Below are positions 5,126 to 5,628 of a stretch of 5,628 nucleotides of DNA, piece by piece; positions within the stretch are counted from its first letter, which is position 1, and each line of letters opens with the position of its first letter. A model generated the notes under the pieces. It was not told the DNA's origin, made no database searches, and was given only the letters and a program-made list of their open reading frames with translations. Source of the stretch: Marinospirillum sp. (GTDB lineage: Bacteria > Pseudomonadota > Gammaproteobacteria > Pseudomonadales > Halomonadaceae); assembly GCA_007116865.1 (NCBI GenBank), contig SKHR01000088.1, positions 1 through 5,628 on the forward strand, given 5' to 3'. The position numbers and the translations under genes were made by a program.

Positions 5126-5569
5126 TTAGCTCATATTCTGAACATCATCCGGATCCGGATCTCGCCCTTGAGCGGGTGAGCCTGGCTCCTGTAGTTCATT
5201 GTCAGCCATTTGCGCCTGCATTCTCTGTTCAGCCAATTGCTGATCGGGATCAGGCTGCGATACGGACTGCTGGTTTTGGGCGATTTCAATCGCTGGGCGG
5301 ATGATCGTGCCAGAGGGTCGATTCGCATCATAAAGCGGCACCTGCTCGCTGGTTTCACCCAGACGCGTCACCACATCCGAAGGTTGAGTCGAAACACTCG
5401 CGGCCACGGTGTCGGCTGCCTGAACGCCGCTGCTGGCAACCGGACGACTTGATGCCTGCTCCTCGACCGATTGGCTGACCTCCTGCTGACTCTGGATACT
5501 GCGGATATCCTGAGACTGGCTCTGACGAAGACTGACCGCCATGCGGTTATTAACATCTGACTCAATCAT
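5126..5569 (-). CDS. Uncharacterised Gln/Ser-rich, probably disordered protein
   Basis: I do not recognise this 147-residue product. Gln (23) and Ser (21) make up about 30 percent of it, with SQ-rich stretches at 16-34. It has no Lys, Cys, Trp, Phe or His and only one Tyr. Acidic residues outnumber Arg, so it should be strongly acidic. A less biased segment (about 64-98, with VPLYDANRPSGTIIRP) could be a short folded or binding motif. The C-terminus is Asp/Pro-rich (DPDPDD). There is no signal peptide or membrane segment, and most of the chain should be disordered. The ATG at 5569 has GGGGGTG five bases upstream. A strong terminator follows 15 bases after the stop, supporting a real single-gene unit separate from cysB. 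A spurious frame is possible, but the Shine-Dalgarno and terminator argue against it. Confidence 0.7.
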   Translation of the reverse strand: MIESDVNNRMAVSLRQSQSQDIRSIQSQQEVSQSVEEQASSRPVASSGVQAADTVAASVSTQPSDVVTRLGETSEQVPLYDANRPSGTIIRPAIEIAQNQQSVSQPDPDQQLAEQRMQAQMADNELQEPGSPAQGRDPDPDDVQNMS

Positions 5570-5592
5570 GCGAACACCCCCAGCCCTAAGGC

Positions 5593-5621
5593 TTATCAGC
5601 TATCTCTCTTAGCTTAGATAA
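5593..5621. repeat. Imperfect inverted repeat upstream of the Gln/Ser-rich gene
   Basis: TTATCAGCTA (5593-5602) pairs with TAGCT-TA-GATAA (5610-5621) with a two-base bulge and a 7-base loop. It lies 24-52 bases upstream of the ATG at 5569. It could be an operator or an mRNA hairpin. On the minus strand its inner part reads GCTGATAA, close to a sigma-28 -10 box. No function can be assigned. Confidence 0.35.
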
Positions 5622-5628
5622 TCGACCC

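Overview
The window reads as chromosomal housekeeping DNA from a gammaproteobacterium, most likely of the broad Pseudomonas/Oceanospirillales type. The evidence is protein similarity recalled from memory: CysB, ThrH, FadM, Cmk and S1 all resemble Pseudomonas or E. coli homologues along their full length. ThrH in particular is a typically pseudomonad protein. Base composition looks close to half GC by eye. I cannot name the genus.

Every gene I can support lies on the minus strand, so transcription runs from the right end to the left end. In that order they are: a short, disordered Gln/Ser-rich protein of unknown function (5569-5126); a strong, probably bidirectional terminator (5082-5111); cysB, the LysR-type regulator of cysteine biosynthesis (4993-4022); a promoter with a perfect TATAAT; thrH, phosphoserine phosphatase/homoserine phosphotransferase (3922-3305); an intergenic hairpin (3265-3291); fadM, a hotdog acyl-CoA thioesterase (3248-2829); cmk, cytidylate kinase (2818-2120); a 212-base leader; rpsA, ribosomal protein S1 (1907-237); the rpsA terminator (185-212); and the first 45 codons of a gene that runs off the left edge and looks like an EAL/HDOD signalling protein (135-1).

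cmk and rpsA form the conserved pair known from E. coli. The surroundings differ from E. coli: fadM sits directly upstream of cmk and is probably translationally coupled to it, where aroA is usual, and the EAL/HDOD-like gene lies downstream of rpsA where ihfB is usual. cysB and thrH tie the right half to cysteine and serine/threonine metabolism, since serine is the precursor of O-acetylserine, from which the CysB inducer derives.

I found no mobile element, CRISPR array, tRNA, rRNA or obvious new system. The most open items are the lysine-free Gln/Ser-rich protein, the 11-base tandem repeat and hairpin in the thrH leader, the plus-oriented terminator-like hairpin between thrH and fadM, and the leader of rpsA, which lacks a Shine-Dalgarno sequence. 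No stretch longer than about 300 bases lacks a gene. The longest non-coding stretch is the cmk-rpsA gap (1908-2119).
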